Assembly: GCF_002929705.1 (NCBI RefSeq)
Contig: NZ_PJIN01000001.1
Coordinates: forward strand, 499,244-563,243
DNA: 64,000 nucleotides
Direction: 5' to 3'
DNA from: Arthrobacter sp. N199823
Lineage (GTDB): Bacteria > Actinomycetota > Actinomycetes > Actinomycetales > Micrococcaceae
Position 1 is the first letter of the stretch; each line of letters begins with the position of its first letter. The position numbers and the translations under genes are program-made. Under the pieces are notes generated by a model. The model had not been told where the DNA came from. It searched no databases and was given only the letters and a program-made list of their open reading frames with translations. Below, in pieces: positions 44,006 to 51,597 of the stretch.

Positions 44006-44401
44006 ATGGAAATCATGGGGATAGCACTTCTGATTGTGGCCGCCATCTTGCTCTTTTGGGGGCGGTGGATTGGGCCACAACGCCTCAATCGCCAGCGTCA
44101 ACTCAACGGCTACCAACCCGCGAAATCCAGCTACCAGCCCACCTTTGACCTTCCAGAGCCGAACGCTGCCAGTGCCGAATATTCACGCACGACGGCGGTA
44201 CCCATGTACGCGAGTGGCGGCAACTTTGCCCGTGGTCACGATGCGCCCGCACGGTTGGTGCGTGACATCTCCACCATCATTGAAGCGCATAGCATGACCC
44301 AGCAGAGCGCATCCCAGACCGTGGAAGAGTTCACTGGCACGAAGCTGTGGACGGCCATCGCCCGCTCAGGCAGTCCGCGGCCCGGGTCCTCGGCGAACTA
44401 G
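44006..44401 (+). CDS. single-helix membrane-anchored protein, unknown function
   Basis: 131 residues. An N-terminal helix (MEIMGIALLIVAAILLFWG) precedes a soluble tail with QRLNRQRQLNGYQPAKSSYQP and, near the end, VRDISTIIEAHSMTQQSASQTVEEFTGTKLWTAIARSG. No known family was recognised. It is divergent from the aldehyde dehydrogenase gene and convergent with the GAF regulator gene, 13 bases from its end. A second ATG at 44015 is possible. Confidence 0.65.
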   Translation: MEIMGIALLIVAAILLFWGRWIGPQRLNRQRQLNGYQPAKSSYQPTFDLPEPNAASAEYSRTTAVPMYASGGNFARGHDAPARLVRDISTIIEAHSMTQQSASQTVEEFTGTKLWTAIARSGSPRPGSSAN

Positions 44402-44414
44402 CCTTCGAGAGCTG

Positions 44415-45755
44415 CTAGCCTTCCAGCGCTTCCAGATGAGCCACGACGGCGGCACGCTTAGGTGAGCGCGGTGGCAGGAGACGTAAGGCTGTGCGCCAGG
44501 CTTCGACGTCGTCCGCGGCTTCGGGAAGCAGTAGGTAACCCAACAGCGCGTCCGGGCTGGCATCGGCGAGGATTGCCTCCCGCAGTTGCACGGCCACGCG
44601 ATGGCGGATGGCCTCAATTGCCGGGGCCAGCGAGCGGGGCATGACCTCGCCACGGTAGATTTTCAAGGCCAGCCTGTGTGCGCCTCGGTCTAGATAATTG
44701 CGGACCTGTTCGGCGTCAACTACGAGCGCGCGGGGGAGCCGGTAGGGGCGCGATTCGGGCACCAACGTAGGTGCTGCGCCTCGCAAGAGCTTGCGCAGGC
44801 GCACCATTTCGGCCCGGATGCTGGTCAGTGAGGTGCCTTCGGGGTAGACCTTGTCGGTGAGTTCCTCGGCGCTGAGGCCATCGGGGTGCAGCGCCAGCAT
44901 GGCCATGATTTCAGTGTGGCGTTCGCTGAGAGTGACGGCTTGCCCGGCGACGTGCAGCAGGCCCTGATCACGGCCCAGAATTTGCAAGCTGTCACGATAG
45001 AGGGGCTTCTTCGCACCAGTAGAAGTAGCTATAGCCCTGCTGGCCGAGCCTGCGCTGGCGGAGGAGGAAAACCATGTGCGGCGTTCCTGTTCAGCCCGGC
45101 GCTCCAAGCGCTCGATCCGCAACTGAGCTTCGGCCGCCGCTACCGAGGCCTGCACCAACGACAAGGTGTTGGCACCCACGGCTTCCGCGCCGCCGGTGAT
45201 GTCGACGACGCCCAAGACTGCTCCGGAATCCGGATCATGCAACGGCACGGCCGTGCAACTCCAAGAGTGGACGGCCGGGTTGAAATGTTCGTGGCCCACA
45301 ATTTGCACGCTCTTGCCCAGGACCAGGGCGGTTCCGGGAGCGCTGGTGCCCACCACTGTTTCGGACCAGTCGGCTCCTGTGGCGAAATTGATGCCCTCGC
45401 CGTTGCGGCGAGCTGCAGAGTCACCCTCCACCCAGAGCAAGCGGCCGTGCTCATCGCCTACGGCAATCAGTAATCCGGTGTCGTGACTTGGCTCCACCAG
45501 CAGCTTGGTAATCACCGGCATGATTGCTGCCAGCGGGTGGTCCCGGCGGAAGTCCTGCAATTCTCGGCTTTCCCACACCGCAGGAGGATTAAGCCCGGAA
45601 GGCGTGGCCAGAGCGTCCAAGGACCGCTGCCAGGATTCACGGACCAGCGGACGCATGGCTGGCAGGCTCTCGAGCAGTGGATGCTCCGGGGACATTAATG
45701 CTCCAAAACTCAAGAGGGGCGATGGGTAGCTTGCCAGCTGTGTGCCGTAGCTCAC
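44415..45755 (-). CDS. GAF-domain transcriptional regulator
   Basis: 446 residues from GTG 45755; ATG 45695 is an alternative start (TTTTGGAG upstream). N-terminal part: AcoR-like leader (RPLVRESWQRSLDALATP) and a GAF domain (LLIAVGDEHGRLLWVEGDSAARRNGEGINFATGADWSE; GVVDITGGA). The sigma-54 AAA+ domain of AcoR is missing. In its place the C-terminal half has a winged-helix-like segment (LSERHTEIMAMLALHPDGLSAEELTDKVY; LTSIRAEMVRLRKLL). Proteins of this layout sit beside ethanol/acetaldehyde genes in Actinobacteria, so it probably controls the cluster at 40513-43848. Confidence 0.85.
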   Translation of the reverse strand: MSYGTQLASYPSPLLSFGALMSPEHPLLESLPAMRPLVRESWQRSLDALATPSGLNPPAVWESRELQDFRRDHPLAAIMPVITKLLVEPSHDTGLLIAVGDEHGRLLWVEGDSAARRNGEGINFATGADWSETVVGTSAPGTALVLGKSVQIVGHEHFNPAVHSWSCTAVPLHDPDSGAVLGVVDITGGAEAVGANTLSLVQASVAAAEAQLRIERLERRAEQERRTWFSSSASAGSASRAIATSTGAKKPLYRDSLQILGRDQGLLHVAGQAVTLSERHTEIMAMLALHPDGLSAEELTDKVYPEGTSLTSIRAEMVRLRKLLRGAAPTLVPESRPYRLPRALVVDAEQVRNYLDRGAHRLALKIYRGEVMPRSLAPAIEAIRHRVAVQLREAILADASPDALLGYLLLPEAADDVEAWRTALRLLPPRSPKRAAVVAHLEALEG

Positions 45756-45822
45756 TATCCTAGTTCATGATGAGTACACCGGAATGGACGATTGCTGCAG
45801 GAGCGTTGATGAAAAACGGTCT

Positions 45823-45910
45823 ATATGTGAGGAAGCGTTTCCGAAAAATGCCCGATATGTGAGGAAGCGTCTGTCCTTAACGCACAAGCGGGCCTTAACG
45901 CACGAGCGGG
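45823..45910. repeat. two pairs of direct repeats
   Basis: ATATGTGAGGAAGCGT at 45823-45838 and 45855-45870, 32-base period, and CCTTAACGCAC(A/G)AGCGGG at 45875-45892 and 45893-45910, directly adjacent. They are located between the MMPL gene end and the GAF regulator start. The GTTAAGG part also occurs in the 31-bp arms of the palindrome at 27452. Confidence 0.8.
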
Positions 45911-45932
45911 CGGGGTCGAAACCCCGCCCGCT
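45905..45932. terminator. hairpin terminator of the MMPL gene
   Basis: AGCGGGCGGGGT (45905-45916) pairs perfectly with ACCCCGCCCGCT (45921-45932) around a four-base loop, 55 bases after the MMPL stop on the minus strand. No long T-run follows on that strand. Confidence 0.7.
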
Positions 45933-45986
45933 TGTCATTGCAGCCCGCCGTCACTGACAGCCGGCCGCCACTTGCCGCCGGTGCAG

Positions 45987-48638
45987 CTAGCGAACCAACT
46001 CGGCGTCGTCGCTGCGCGTCGGCGCAGCATCAGGGGTCTCTGTGAGAGTAACCAGCTTGGCGCCTTCCACATCAACGTCGGGCAGGATCTTATCCAGCCA
46101 CTTCGGCAGCCACCAGGCAGACTTGCCCATCAGGTGCATGGCCGCCGGAACAATGGTCATGCGCACCACGAACGCGTCAACGAGCACGCCGAACGCCAGC
46201 GCAAAACCGAGTGGCCGCACCATGGTCAGGTGGCTGAAGATGAAGCCAGAGAACACGCTGATCATGATGATCGCGGCGGCCGTGACGACCGGTGCCGCAT
46301 GCTTGAAACCGGTGCGCACGGCCTGCTTGGCATCCTGACCGTGGGCATAAGCCTCACGCATTCCCGAGGCAATAAAGACCTGGTAATCCATGGCGAGCCC
46401 AAACAGCACACCAATCAAAATGATCGGCAGGAAGCTCAGCACAGCAGCAGGATTCTCCACACCAAAGATGCTACTGAGCCAGCCCCACTGGTACACGGCC
46501 ACCACGCCACCAAACGCAGCTACGAGCGAGAGTAGGAATCCTGCCGTTGCCAGCAGCGGCACCAGAATAGAGCGGAAAACCAGGATCAGCAGGATCAAGG
46601 AAAGTCCGACGACGATGGCCAGGTAAGGCGGCAGGGCCGCTCCCAGCTTTTCCGAAACATCGACGTTGGCGGCCGTCTGACCGGTCAAGCCGATGGTGAC
46701 GTCCAAGTCGGATTGGATGGTGGCACCCTCGGCACGCAGGTCATGAATGACCTGAACGGTGCTCTCGCTGGCTGGTCCTTCGGTAGGGATGACCTGGAAG
46801 ACAGCGGTGCGCATATTTTCGCTGAGGGTGACCGGAATGGCGGCCTTCACGTTTTTCACCTCGCGCAGCTTATCGGCAACATCCAGATTCAGTTCCGTGG
46901 CGCTGGCCTTATCCAGCCCAGCCGGAAGCGAACCAACAACGATGATGGGCCCGTTCATGCCTTCGCCGAAGTTCTTTCCGGTGATGGAGTAAGCCTGGAA
47001 GGCGCTGGAATCGACAGGTTCGGAACCGCCGTCGGGCAATGCCAAGCGCAAACCCGTCGCCGGGATCGCGATAATAACTAGCGCAATGACGGAAACCGCA
47101 AGGGCGATGACCGGGTGCTTGGTGACCAGACCACCCCAGCCTTTGGCGCTGCGGGCGATGTCGGCTGTTTCATCAGCAGAAGCCTTTTCGGAGTCCGTGA
47201 GGCCTTCCAGCGTGGCATTGTGCTTCGCCGTTGCAACGCCATTCTTCGCCCAGCCCTTCTTGGAGATGATCTTCTTCCCGATCAGCGACAACAACGCGGG
47301 CGTCAGGGTCAGGGCAATCAGCACCGAGACGGCGACGGTCGCTGCAGCGGACAAACCGAGAACAGCAAGGAACGGCAGGCCAGTGACGGCCAATGCCGCC
47401 AAGGCGATGACTACCGTCAGTCCGGCGAAGGTGACGGCGTTGCCGGAGGTGCCAGTAGCCCTGGCGATGGACTCACGCATGTCCATGCCAGCGCTGATCT
47501 GCTGGCGGTGACGGTTGACAATGAACAATGAGTAGTCGATGCCCACGGCCAAGCCCAACATGAGCGCCAGCATCGGTGAGATGGAGGACATGTCAATCAC
47601 GGAGGTCAACGCCATGGTGCCGCCCACGCCGACGCCGACGCCCACGAGCGCCATGACCAGAGGTAGTCCGGCGGCCCAGAAGGTGCCGAGCATGATCAGC
47701 AGGACCACAACGGCCACTGCCACACCAATGACTTCGGCTACGCCGAACACCTCGGAGACGTCCTCGAGAATTTCCTTGCTGTAGGATACGGTCACACCGC
47801 TGGATTCCAGGGTGTTAAGTTTGTCCTGAACCAGCTGGCGGTTGGCCGGAGTCACGGCGTTCATGGACTCGCTGAACTGGATCTGGCCAATGGCGGCCTT
47901 GTTGTTTTCCGAGACAAAAAGCAGGCCAGCGGTGGCATCTGCAGTACGTTGACCCGTAGCCAGCTCGGCCTTCTTGGCAGCCAAGGTGGCCTGACCGGCG
48001 TCGAACTTTGCCTTGCCCGCATCAAACTTGTCCTGGCCTGCTTGCCACTGAGCCTTTTGGGCATCGAGTTGCGCCTGCGCTGCCGCAAGAGGAGCCAGTG
48101 CGGCCTCCGGTGCGCCGGCCAACTGTGCCTTCTGGGCGTCCAGCTGAGCCTGGCCCGCATCCAACTGAGCCTTTGCCGCTGCCAATTCCTTGGCGGAAGC
48201 ATCCAGGGTGGCCTTGCCAGCGGCGGCTTCAGCCTCGCCTGCCGCCAGCGCCTTGGCGCCTTCGGCCAGCTGGGTGGCACCGTCCTTCTGCGCGGCCGTG
48301 GTTACGAAGGGATCAATCGTGCCCTTGACGGTGGGGATGGTGGTTAGTGTCTCTAGGGCAGCCGAGATGTCCTTCTCCTGGGCTGCCGTGAAGGCCTCAC
48401 CGTTGCTGCTGGTGAACACCACCGAACCGGTGCCGCCGGACGCCTCGGGCAGTTCGGCTTGAAGCTTGTCCGCCATCTGCTGGGTTTCAGTGCCCGGGAT
48501 CTGGAAGTTGTTGGACGTGGTGCCCATGAACAGTGCTGCTGCGCCACCGACGACGCCAATGACCACAATCCAGCTGACAATCACCAGCCACGCGCGGCGG
48601 GCGGAAAACCGTCCCAATTTATAGAGCCAAAGAGCCAT
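45987..48638 (-). CDS. MMPL/RND-family exporter with extracytoplasmic coiled coil
   Basis: 883 residues, 12 membrane helices in two sets. Core motif GLAVGIDYSLFIVNRHRQQ and the second-half GLAMDYQVFIASGMREAYAHG carry the proton-relay Asp-Tyr pairs. Residues about 120-240 are an Ala/Gln/Lys/Asp-rich helical repeat (AQLDAGQAQLDAQKAQL; DKFDAGKAKFDAGQATL) in the first external loop, predicted to form a long coiled coil. MMPL proteins export lipids or drugs with proton motive force. Good AAGGA start site. The TetR gene is 53 bases upstream on the same strand, so drug- or fatty-acid-inducible expression is likely. Confidence 0.92.
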   Translation of the reverse strand: MALWLYKLGRFSARRAWLVIVSWIVVIGVVGGAAALFMGTTSNNFQIPGTETQQMADKLQAELPEASGGTGSVVFTSSNGEAFTAAQEKDISAALETLTTIPTVKGTIDPFVTTAAQKDGATQLAEGAKALAAGEAEAAAGKATLDASAKELAAAKAQLDAGQAQLDAQKAQLAGAPEAALAPLAAAQAQLDAQKAQWQAGQDKFDAGKAKFDAGQATLAAKKAELATGQRTADATAGLLFVSENNKAAIGQIQFSESMNAVTPANRQLVQDKLNTLESSGVTVSYSKEILEDVSEVFGVAEVIGVAVAVVVLLIMLGTFWAAGLPLVMALVGVGVGVGGTMALTSVIDMSSISPMLALMLGLAVGIDYSLFIVNRHRQQISAGMDMRESIARATGTSGNAVTFAGLTVVIALAALAVTGLPFLAVLGLSAAATVAVSVLIALTLTPALLSLIGKKIISKKGWAKNGVATAKHNATLEGLTDSEKASADETADIARSAKGWGGLVTKHPVIALAVSVIALVIIAIPATGLRLALPDGGSEPVDSSAFQAYSITGKNFGEGMNGPIIVVGSLPAGLDKASATELNLDVADKLREVKNVKAAIPVTLSENMRTAVFQVIPTEGPASESTVQVIHDLRAEGATIQSDLDVTIGLTGQTAANVDVSEKLGAALPPYLAIVVGLSLILLILVFRSILVPLLATAGFLLSLVAAFGGVVAVYQWGWLSSIFGVENPAAVLSFLPIILIGVLFGLAMDYQVFIASGMREAYAHGQDAKQAVRTGFKHAAPVVTAAAIIMISVFSGFIFSHLTMVRPLGFALAFGVLVDAFVVRMTIVPAAMHLMGKSAWWLPKWLDKILPDVDVEGAKLVTLTETPDAAPTRSDDAELVR

Positions 48639-48691
48639 GATGCTTCCTTATGTTGAACGCTGACGCGGGGTGGGCGCCATGGTGGGGATGA

Positions 48692-49336
48692 CTAGACTGC
48701 GAATCCATTGCGGATCAAGGAAATCGTGTCGCTGAGCAGTTCGCGCAAATCAGAGAGCGCCGCAGGCGAGGTATCTCTGCCGTGGCGCTGGTACCAGACG
48801 ATGAAGGCTGCACGGCAACTGCCGATGACAGCACCCACCAATGCGTGGATGTACAGCTCGTCAGTTCCTTCGGGGAGCTGCCGGCGGGCCAGCTCCGTGA
48901 TCTTGAGGCTGCAATCATCCCAGGCCTGCAGCTGGAACCGGCCCAGCTGGGGATCTTGGGTCAAGGCGAACACCTCGGCCAGAACAGTCAAGTCCTGGCT
49001 GTTGCCAGCTACGGAGAGTGCAACTTGAGCCGATTCCAGGATGGACTCACCGGCTGGGCGATCCTTGAAGGCCATGATGATTGCGTCAAGGTACGTCTGC
49101 GTGAAGCTGGCAATGGCCGCTTCAACGGAGGAAAAGTAGTTGAAGAACGTGCGTCGGGAAACTCCGGCGGCGGCAGCAACGTCGTCGACAGTGAATGAGC
49201 TCAAGTTGCCGCTGCGCAGAAAGGCCAGCGCGGCGTTGGCGATTGCTTCCCGCGTGGCGGTCTTGTTGAGTTCGCGACGGGACGCCGGGAGCGCCGGAGG
49301 TGGTGTTGCCGATGAGGGGGATGCGTTAATGCTCAC
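48692..49336 (-). CDS. TetR-family repressor of the MMPL operon
   Basis: 214 residues. TetR helix-turn-helix at residues about 27-70 (TREAIANAALAFLRSGNLSSFTVDDVAAAAGVSRRTFFNYFSS), followed by the C-terminal ligand and dimer domain. The start is GTG 49336 with only AGAAGG directly before it. A TAGTGT box 6 bases upstream suggests a leaderless transcript. An 18-bp operator-like inverted repeat overlaps this promoter. First gene of a probable two-gene operon with the MMPL exporter. Confidence 0.93.
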   Translation of the reverse strand: MSINASPSSATPPPALPASRRELNKTATREAIANAALAFLRSGNLSSFTVDDVAAAAGVSRRTFFNYFSSVEAAIASFTQTYLDAIIMAFKDRPAGESILESAQVALSVAGNSQDLTVLAEVFALTQDPQLGRFQLQAWDDCSLKITELARRQLPEGTDELYIHALVGAVIGSCRAAFIVWYQRHGRDTSPAALSDLRELLSDTISLIRNGFAV

Positions 49337-49347
49337 CCTTCTACACT

Positions 49348-49365
49348 AAGTGCAAGTTTGCACTT
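49348..49365. promoter_or_regulatory. TetR operator overlapping the tetR promoter
   Basis: AAGTGCAA-GT-TTGCACTT is a perfect inverted repeat with a two-base centre, 12 bases from the tetR start. A second copy of the half-site (TTTGTGCAAACT) follows. On the minus strand the site overlaps TTGCAC (-35-like) and abuts TAGTGT (-10-like), spaced 18 bases, so a bound repressor would block the promoter. Confidence 0.7.
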
Positions 49366-49403
49366 TGTGCAAACTGTTGAGTGTGAGCTGCGGGATGCCC
49401 CCT

Positions 49404-49436
49404 GTGCGGCGAGGGAGGGTGCCCGGCCCGCCGCAC
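49404..49436. terminator. GC-rich hairpin downstream of ybjQ
   Basis: GTGCGGCG (49404-49411) pairs with CGCCGCAC (49429-49436), 17-base loop. It lies 63 bases after the ybjQ stop on the minus strand and before the tetR operator. No T-run is visible. Confidence 0.45.
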
Positions 49437-49498
49437 TGTGGCCCGGCAGCACACCGCGCACCGCCCACTGGGCAGCTCGCACAGTGTGGACGCCGTTC

Positions 49499-49879
49499 TT
49501 AGCGCTGAGCGTTCTGTGCGAGGTAGATTGACTGGCCGGTGGCTCCGGGCTGACCTTCGCCGAGGGGGATTGCGAAGACGGCGGTGCCATATACGCAGAC
49601 TTCGGTCCAGGTTCCGCCCATTTCGGAGGTGTCGAAGCGGGTTGCAATGATGGCGTTGGCGCCCTTTTGCTGAGCCTCAGTGACCATGCGGGCCACCACT
49701 TCCTGGCGGCTTTCGTACAGGGCCTTGGTCATCTCGGGCAGCTCGCCGCCGCCTAGTGAACGGAAGCTGGCGGTGAACTGTGCGCCGACGTGGCGAGAGC
49801 GCACGGTGAGGCCCATGACCTCGCCGAAGACGGCGTCAATCTTGTAGCCCGGCAGATCGTTGGTGGTGACGATGATCAT
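49499..49879 (-). CDS. ybjQ: YbjQ family (UPF0145 / DUF74) protein
   Basis: 126 residues: MIIVTTNDLPGYKIDAVFGEVMGLTVRSRHVG at the start, then a helix (EMTKALYESRQEVVARMVTEAQQKGANAIIATRFDTSE) and VCVYGTAVFAIP. This is the YbjQ/heavy-metal-binding-like fold that forms pentamers. The cellular role is unknown. It is transcribed on its own; no operon partner is evident. Confidence 0.92.
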   Translation of the reverse strand: MIIVTTNDLPGYKIDAVFGEVMGLTVRSRHVGAQFTASFRSLGGGELPEMTKALYESRQEVVARMVTEAQQKGANAIIATRFDTSEMGGTWTEVCVYGTAVFAIPLGEGQPGATGQSIYLAQNAQR

Positions 49880-49980
49880 TGATAGTCCTTAAATTCACTT
49901 CTGGAAACTTGTAACGTAAGGCATCCTACTGTGCGTGACTGGGTGGTTTTCTCTTCCGAGGAGCCGGCCCGGAAGACAAA

Positions 49981-50025
49981 GATCCCGTCAGGGCAAGTGT
50001 CCTTGGACCTTGCCCTGACGGGATC
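49981..50025. terminator. terminator of the dicarboxylate symporter gene
   Basis: A perfect 17-bp stem (GATCCCGTCAGGGCAAG at 49981-49997 with 50009-50025), 11-base loop. On the minus strand it is followed by TTTGTCTTCC. It lies 31 bases beyond the stop at 50056. Confidence 0.85.
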
Positions 50026-50055
50026 TTAGAAAGCAGCAGCCGTTGCCGGAGAAAC

Positions 50056-51495
50056 TTAGGCGTTGGCCGGTTCCCGCTTCGGGTCGATATTCCCTGCAGC
50101 GCTGTCGGTTGCGCCGTTGGCTGTCAGATCGGCCAAGGCATCGTCGGAATCGTCAGCGAAGGGGTTGCCGTTGCGTGGAGCGTTGTAGAGTTCCTCGTTC
50201 AGGATGCCCTGACGCTTCGAGACGATGGTGGGAACCAGTGCCTGACCTGCCACGTTCAAGGCGGTGCGGCCCATATCTACGATCGGGTCAACTGCCAGCA
50301 GAAGTCCGACGCCGGCCAGGGGCAGTCCCAGCGTTGACAAGGTCAAGGTCAGCATCACAACGGCACCGGTGGTTCCCGCGGTTGCAGCGGAGCCCAGAAC
50401 GGAGACCAGAACAATGAGCAGGTACTGTCCCAGATCCAGCTGAATGCCGAAGAACTGGGCCACGAAGATGGCTGCGATGGCCGGGTAAATTGCGGCGCAA
50501 CCGTCCATCTTGGTGGTGGCGCCCAGCGGCACCGCGAAGGAAGCGTAGGCGCGGGGTACGCCCAGGTTGCGTTCGGTGACGCGCTGGGTCAGCGGCAGGG
50601 TGCCGATCGAGGAGCGGGACACGAAACCCAGCTGAACGGCCGGCCAAACACCGGAGAAGTACTGCTTGATGGACAGGCCGTGAGTCCTGACCAGAATCGG
50701 GTACACAACAAACATAACGAGAGCCAAGCCAACGTAAATGGCAACTGTGAACTTCAGGAGCGAGCCCATGGTGGTCCAGCCGTAGCTGGCCACGGCGTTA
50801 CCGATCAGGCCCACGGTACCAATCGGGGCCAAGCGGATGATCCACCACAGCACCTTCTGGATCACGGCGAGGGCTGAACTGTTGAGCTTCAGGAACGGCT
50901 CGGCGGCCTTGCCAACCTTGAGAGCGGCAATGCCAACAACAATGGCAATGACCAGGATCTGCAGCACGTTGAAGCTGACGCTCGTTGTCAGGGCGCCGGA
51001 TTCAGCGGCTTTGGTGGAAGCGCTCAAGCCCAGGAAGTTGGAGGGGAACAAGCCAACCAGGAAGGACCACCAGTCACCGGATTTGCCCGTGTACTCAGCA
51101 GGCGTTTCCGTGCCGGTGCCTGCCCCGGGCTGGAACAGCACACCCAGGAAGATACCGATCGTCACAGCGATCAACGAAGTGATGGCAAACCACAGCAGCG
51201 TATTCCAAGCGAGACGGGCTGCATTCGTGACCTGACGGAGGTTCGCAATGGAGGAAACAACAGCCGTGAAGATCAGGGGAACAACAGCTGCCTTGAGGAT
51301 CGAGACGTAGCTGGAACCAATCGTGCTCAGGGTTGACACCAGGCCGTTGGGATCAGTCTCGGGGTCGCCGCCAAGCTGGCGGGCGAGCAATCCAAGTCCC
51401 AGACCGACAATCAGGGCAATGATGATTTGAATACCGAAGGAGCCAGCCCACTTGGGCAGCCTCGACACTGGGGGAGCGGTTGCTGTTGAAGTCAT
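50056..51495 (-). CDS. dicarboxylate/amino acid:cation symporter (DAACS)
   Basis: 479 residues, eight helices with the two re-entrant loops of the family: the SRSSIGTLPLTQRVT serine-rich loop (HP1), FAVPLGATTKMDGCAAIYPAIAAIFVAQFFG (helix 7 and NMDGT-like motif as KMDGC), and GTTGAVVMLTLTLSTLGLPLAG with the end motif PIVDMGRTALNVAGQA. It imports glutamate, aspartate or C4-dicarboxylates with sodium or protons. The variation TKMDGC instead of TNMDGT in the cation site may change ion coupling. The C-terminal tail is acidic (SDDALADLTANGATDSA). Own terminator, single-gene unit. Confidence 0.93.
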   Translation of the reverse strand: MTSTATAPPVSRLPKWAGSFGIQIIIALIVGLGLGLLARQLGGDPETDPNGLVSTLSTIGSSYVSILKAAVVPLIFTAVVSSIANLRQVTNAARLAWNTLLWFAITSLIAVTIGIFLGVLFQPGAGTGTETPAEYTGKSGDWWSFLVGLFPSNFLGLSASTKAAESGALTTSVSFNVLQILVIAIVVGIAALKVGKAAEPFLKLNSSALAVIQKVLWWIIRLAPIGTVGLIGNAVASYGWTTMGSLLKFTVAIYVGLALVMFVVYPILVRTHGLSIKQYFSGVWPAVQLGFVSRSSIGTLPLTQRVTERNLGVPRAYASFAVPLGATTKMDGCAAIYPAIAAIFVAQFFGIQLDLGQYLLIVLVSVLGSAATAGTTGAVVMLTLTLSTLGLPLAGVGLLLAVDPIVDMGRTALNVAGQALVPTIVSKRQGILNEELYNAPRNGNPFADDSDDALADLTANGATDSAAGNIDPKREPANA

Positions 51496-51597
51496 TGCTC
51501 AAAGGTAAGCGCGGCACAATAACACCCGGAAATTTGTGTTTCCTTTTATTACGCGCCAAATCGGGAATTATTACGCGCACCCCGGCGCTACGGGACG

